Shown here: positions 5,654 to 8,258 of the stretch, piece after piece
How the letters are laid out: every line of letters starts with the position of its first letter
Position numbering within the stretch: position 1 is the stretch's first letter
From: JAGMDK01 sp023128695
GTDB taxonomy: Bacteria > Planctomycetota > Phycisphaerae > UBA1845 > Fen-1342
Assembly (NCBI GenBank): GCA_030628805.1
Contig: DAOVQG010000210.1
Location: 1 to 8,258, forward strand
Length of the DNA: 8,258 nucleotides
Direction of reading: 5' to 3'
Position numbers and translations under genes: made by a program
Notes under the pieces: generated by a model
Database searches by the model: none
The model's input: the letters and a program-made list of their open reading frames with translations, nothing else
Told to the model about the DNA's origin: nothing

Positions 5654-6456
5654 AGTTCATTTTCTGGAATATCGACAAGAAGAACCGGGCTGACTTGCTT
5701 GCCGATCTCGTTCACGAACAGCACGCCGATGTTTTGATGCTGGCCGAGAGCGCAACCCCATCGGAGGAATTGATAGCCGCGCTTTCCAACCGTGGCACCG
5801 ACTTCTCGCTTGCGACATTCGAGTCTCGAAAGGTGGCTGTGTTTTTCCGCCCAGGCACAGCGCACGTTATTCCGCGATTGGAATATCCGCATGTGGTTAC
5901 TGCCCAACTCGATGTCGATGGCGCGGAGCCGATATTGCTGGCGGTGGCGCACCTCCGTGACCTCCGGAACAGCAAACCCACAGATAAGCATTCGGAAGCG
6001 GAGATACTGCAACAGTTGATCCGTGAAGAAGAGGTGCGAGCGGGTCACCAGCGGACCGTGCTCGTCGGTGATCTCAATATGGACCCCCACCACGAGGCCA
6101 TGATCAGGGCCGGGGGGTTGCACGGGGTCATGGCCCGGTCCATCGCGGAGCAGCGGACACGCACGGTGGCTGATAGACAGTATGAGTATTTCTACAATCC
6201 GATGTGGGGCTTGTATGGGGATCGCGATGGCCGTCCGCCCGGCACCTACTACTATCGCGGGAGCTACGTCACGCAATTCTGGCATATGCTTGATCAAGTT
6301 CTCGTCCGACCGGCGCTGCTGGAGGCATTTCCAACGGAATGTGTTATAATAATAGATCGAGTGGCGGAACGTTCCCTGCTCACATGCTCGGGACTGCCGG
6401 ACCGCGAGAACGCGTCGGATCACTTGCCGATCATGTTTGAATTGAACCTAGGATAG
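5650..6456 (+). CDS. Endonuclease/exonuclease/phosphatase (EEP) superfamily protein
   Basis: A 268-residue, metal-dependent phosphodiesterase-type protein with the DNase I-like fold, no signal peptide and no membrane segment, so probably cytoplasmic. Superfamily motifs appear in order: FWNI with Asn7, the metal-binding Glu33 in VLMLAES, VAHLRD with His101, GDLNMDP at 140-146 with Asp141 and Asn143, and the C-terminal SDH at 256-258 with catalytic His258. All expected catalytic residues are present, so it should be active, but the substrate (DNA, RNA, phospholipid or phosphosugar) cannot be told. The ATG at 5650 is preferred over an in-frame GTG at 5605 because the fold starts directly with KFIFWNI. 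The start overlaps the stop of a 27-codon leader ORF. It lies four bases before the next gene, whose ribosome-binding site is inside this gene's last codons. The coding sequence is visibly less GC-rich than metK and prfB, with AT runs such as 6343-6354, which suggests an acquired cassette. Confidence 0.88.
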   Translation: MKFIFWNIDKKNRADLLADLVHEQHADVLMLAESATPSEELIAALSNRGTDFSLATFESRKVAVFFRPGTAHVIPRLEYPHVVTAQLDVDGAEPILLAVAHLRDLRNSKPTDKHSEAEILQQLIREEEVRAGHQRTVLVGDLNMDPHHEAMIRAGGLHGVMARSIAEQRTRTVADRQYEYFYNPMWGLYGDRDGRPPGTYYYRGSYVTQFWHMLDQVLVRPALLEAFPTECVIIIDRVAERSLLTCSGLPDRENASDHLPIMFELNLG

Positions 6457-6460
6457 TCCG

Positions 6461-6928
6461 ATGGACACTAAACCTCAGAAAACCAATTTGTGGCCCGACG
6501 ACCTGTTGTCGAATCCGCCCTCGAGTCCCGTTGAGCTGTTACGGACACAAGCCGATCTGCTGTCTAAATTGACGCAGCAGCGACTTCGCGGTGAGATCGT
6601 AACGCGAACGGAGGGGGATATGTGTTTCTCAAACGTTCACACGTCGTCCGGGGATCAGAAGGTTCTACAGCTTAAGCGGGCGAGCATGCACAGTCTGGAA
6701 TTACGCTTGCCAACCTTGGACTATCGGTATGAGTTGCTCTGGTTAGGACACGATCCCGCCAAAGAATTTCCGGTGGTGCTTGGCGGCGCGGCCCTGGGTG
6801 ACCAACTGTATCGAGTTGACAACGAGTCTGAGCTCATCGACCGGTTGCGGCGTGCGCTGTCCTCCTCCCACACGCGTCGCGTCATCGCGTCACTGGTTGA
6901 TCGGACTCCTGACTCAAAAGCTTCGTAA
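6461..6928 (+). CDS. Unknown 155-residue partner of the EEP protein
   Basis: I do not recognise a named family. The protein begins with a polar stretch containing LWPDDLL (residues 11-17), followed by SPVELLRTQADLLSKLTQQR, which reads as an amphipathic helix, and then GEIVTRT. A middle part, SLELRLPTLDYRYELLWLGH, looks like beta strands with aromatic residues, followed by EFPVVLGG. A C-terminal helix (ESELIDRLRRALSS) and a polar tail end it. There is no signal peptide, membrane helix or cysteine/histidine metal site. The layout resembles small hypothetical proteins I have an impression of having seen as LWPDD-containing, but I cannot verify that. The ATG lies four bases after the EEP stop, with AGGA (6450-6453) seven bases upstream overlapping that stop, so the two genes are probably co-translated. 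Its GC content is low like that of the EEP gene. It could be an inhibitor, adaptor or substrate-recognition partner of the EEP protein. Confidence 0.8.
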   Translation: MDTKPQKTNLWPDDLLSNPPSSPVELLRTQADLLSKLTQQRLRGEIVTRTEGDMCFSNVHTSSGDQKVLQLKRASMHSLELRLPTLDYRYELLWLGHDPAKEFPVVLGGAALGDQLYRVDNESELIDRLRRALSSSHTRRVIASLVDRTPDSKAS

Positions 6929-6968
6929 CCGATCAGAGGCGGATCGGTCTCTGAATCCTGAGACGTCT

Positions 6969-8100
6969 ATGAAAACCAAACCAAGCGTGATGTTTGACGA
7001 CCCGGTGGCTACCCTGTCCGAGCTGACGGCCCGGATCCACGCGATCCGGGACTCTCTTTGACCTGCCCACATTATCCGCCCGCCTCGCTGAATTATCGGG
7101 CCAAATGGGGCGGCCCGGGTTTTGGGACAACCCAGAGGCGGCCCAGAAAGTCGTTTCCGAGTTGAAGACCTTGCGTGCCCGGGTCGAGCCCGTGCAGGAG
7201 TTGGTTCAGCAGGCCGACGACGCGCACGTATTGCTGGAACTGGCCGACGAACAGAGCGACGACGGATCGCAAAATGAGCTAAACCGCGAACTCGAACAGC
7301 TCTCCACCAAGACCGACCACGTCGAGCTGCTCACCCTCCTCTCCGGCGAAAACGACCAGCGGAACTGCTTCTTCAGCATCCAGGCCGGGGCCGGCGGCGT
7401 CGATGCCTGTGATTTCGCCGAGATGCTCCTGCGCATGTACCTCATGTACTTCGAGAACAACGGCTACAAGACCTCGGAAGTCGACCGTCGCCTCGGCGAG
7501 GAGGCCGGCATCCAGTCGGTCACGCTGCTGGTCGAGGGACCCTATGCCTACGGCCATCTGGCCTGCGAGGTCGGCGTGCACCGGCTCGTGCGCATCAGCC
7601 CTTTCAACGCCCAGGGCAAACGCCAAACGTCCTTCGCGGCCGTCGATTGCATGCCCGAGTTCGAGGAGACCAGCATCGAGCTCGTCGACAGCGACCTCGA
7701 CATCGATTTTTACCGCCGAGCGTCCGGGGCCGGCGGCCAGAACGTGAACAAGGTCGCGACGGCGGTCCGTATCCGGCACAAGCCGACCGGCATCAAGGTC
7801 GATTGCGTCAACGAGCGCAGCCAGGCCCAGAACAAGCGCGTGGCCCTGATCATGCTCCAGTCGCGCCTGGAACAGATGGAAAAGGCCAAGCAGGACGCCG
7901 AGCTGGCCAAGATTTACAGCGAGAAGGGTGATATCGCCTGGGGCAACCAGATCCGCAGCTACGTCATCCACGGCTCCACGATCCACGTCAAGGACCACCG
8001 CACCAACCTGGCGATCGGCGACGTGCAGCGCGTCCTCAACGGCGACATCCAACCCTACATCGACGCCCGCCTGCGACAGCGGTTGCAGGGGGAGAAGTAG
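6969..8100 (+). CDS. prfB: Peptide chain release factor 2, made by programmed +1 frameshift
   Basis: Releases finished proteins at UGA and UAA codons in the ribosome. It is encoded in two frames: 6969-7058 (30 codons, MKTKPSVMFDDPVATLSELT to RDSL), then after skipping T7059, 7060-8100 (DLPTLSARLAELSGQMGRPG on). The join falls exactly at CTT TGA C, and the combined 376-residue product matches the expected RF2 N-terminus and length (E. coli 365). The tripeptide recognition motif SPF is at 210-212 and the catalytic GGQ at 255-257 (GAGGQNVNK). The in-frame UGA at 7059 lets RF2 control its own synthesis: low RF2 favours the shift. The ATG at 6969 has only a weak GAG-type site, 40 bases after the preceding gene. 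A start at the ATG at 7105 would lose the N-terminal helix and is less likely. The stop at 8098-8100 abuts a CTAGTG repeat. Confidence 0.96.
7030..7062 (+). promoter_or_regulatory. prfB programmed +1 frameshift signal with upstream stem-loop
   Basis: The slippery codon and stop CTT TGA C occupy 7056-7062, as in other bacterial prfB genes. In E. coli an internal AGGGGG three bases upstream stimulates the shift. Here only GGGA (7048-7051) is near, and it overlaps the 3' arm of a perfect 8-bp stem CCCGGATC-cacgc-GATCCGGG (7030-7037 and 7043-7050), which ends five bases before CTT. Confidence 0.85.
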
Positions 8101-8190
8101 CTAGTGTTCCGTGACATGTTAATTGGTATGATGGTAGCCCATCTCTTTAACTAGTGCTCCGTCGCAGCTGAATTGACGGGTTGCGTATCG
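8101..8190 (+). repeat. Two direct CTAGTG-type repeats (family C) abutting the prfB stop
   Basis: One copy begins at 8101 (CTAGTGTTCCGTGACATGTT, then AATTGG) directly after the TAG stop of prfB. A second begins 50 bases later at 8151 (CTAGTGCTCCGTCGCAGCTG, then AATTGACGGGTTGCGTAT). The second aligns over about 38 bases with the copy at 3925, and the first shares CTAGTG-TTCCGT and AATTG. They may be ends of a decayed mobile element. Confidence 0.7.
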
Positions 8191-8204
8191 ATCAGAATGT
8201 GTGC

Positions 8205-8222
8205 CACTGCTCTTGAGCAGTG
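8205..8222. repeat. 18-bp palindrome downstream of prfB
   Basis: CACTGCTC-TT-GAGCAGTG is a perfect inverted repeat with a two-base centre. It has no T-run after it. Its core GCTCTTGAGC also occurs, in reverse orientation, at 3964-3973 behind the family C copy there, so the two features tend to travel together. It could act as a prfB transcript end structure. Confidence 0.6.
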
Positions 8223-8258
8223 CTAGATATCGTCGAGTGCTCCAGAATCCATAAGAAA

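Noticed and set aside
5590..6423. A 277-codon open frame on the minus strand
   Set aside because: Antisense to the EEP gene, which has all superfamily motifs in order. No domain is visible in the antisense product.
7059..7061. In-frame TGA read as a disabling mutation of prfB
   Set aside because: It is the known autoregulatory stop of the programmed frameshift, in its conserved context, with the downstream frame intact.
7279..8052. A 257-codon open frame on the minus strand
   Set aside because: Antisense shadow of prfB with a low-complexity V/D/A/L composition typical of reverse-strand GC-rich frames.
7105..8100. prfB as a single-frame gene starting at ATG 7105
   Set aside because: The upstream 30 codons, CTT TGA C site and DLPTLSARLAEL segment match the RF2 N-terminus, so the frameshifted gene from 6969 is far better supported.

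Overview
This window looks like chromosomal DNA from a GC-rich bacterium, most likely a member of the Planctomycetota (Phycisphaerae-like). That placement is an inference. It rests on the housekeeping protein sequences, on a very large signal-peptide MscS-type channel, and above all on the short GC-rich palindromic repeats scattered through the gaps and even inside a gene. No rRNA, tRNA, CRISPR array or intact transposase gene is visible.

Left half, minus strand (1-3857): a large mechanosensitive-channel gene (1002-3857) is followed downstream by the 5' part of valS (761 down to 1, running off the window). The 240-bp gap between them carries GC-rich repeats with a perfect 25-bp inverted repeat. 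The visible end of valS runs, without losing frame, into two perfect copies of a 60-bp repeat, so a dispersed repeat appears to have entered the valyl-tRNA synthetase reading frame.

Centre (3858-4323): a 466-bp divergent intergenic region holds a candidate promoter for the channel gene, one copy of a CTAGTG-starting repeat, a composite copy of the same repeat family found in valS, and a strong hairpin in the metK leader.

Right half, plus strand (4324-8100): metK (SAM synthetase, TTG start) is followed by a two-gene cassette of lower GC. The cassette encodes an endonuclease/exonuclease/phosphatase (EEP) superfamily protein and a 155-residue protein of unknown function four bases downstream. 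A 27-codon leader ORF with a strong ribosome-binding site overlaps the EEP start as ATGA. Next comes prfB (release factor 2), split by the classical CTT TGA C programmed +1 frameshift, here directly preceded by an 8-bp GC-rich stem-loop. The window ends in more copies of the CTAGTG repeat plus an 18-bp palindrome.

valS, metK and prfB are ordinary core genes. The parts worth a second look are the in-frame repeat in valS, the EEP/unknown-protein pair with its leader ORF, the triplicated domain in the channel protein, the hairpin at the prfB shift site, and the repeat families that sit exactly at gene ends.
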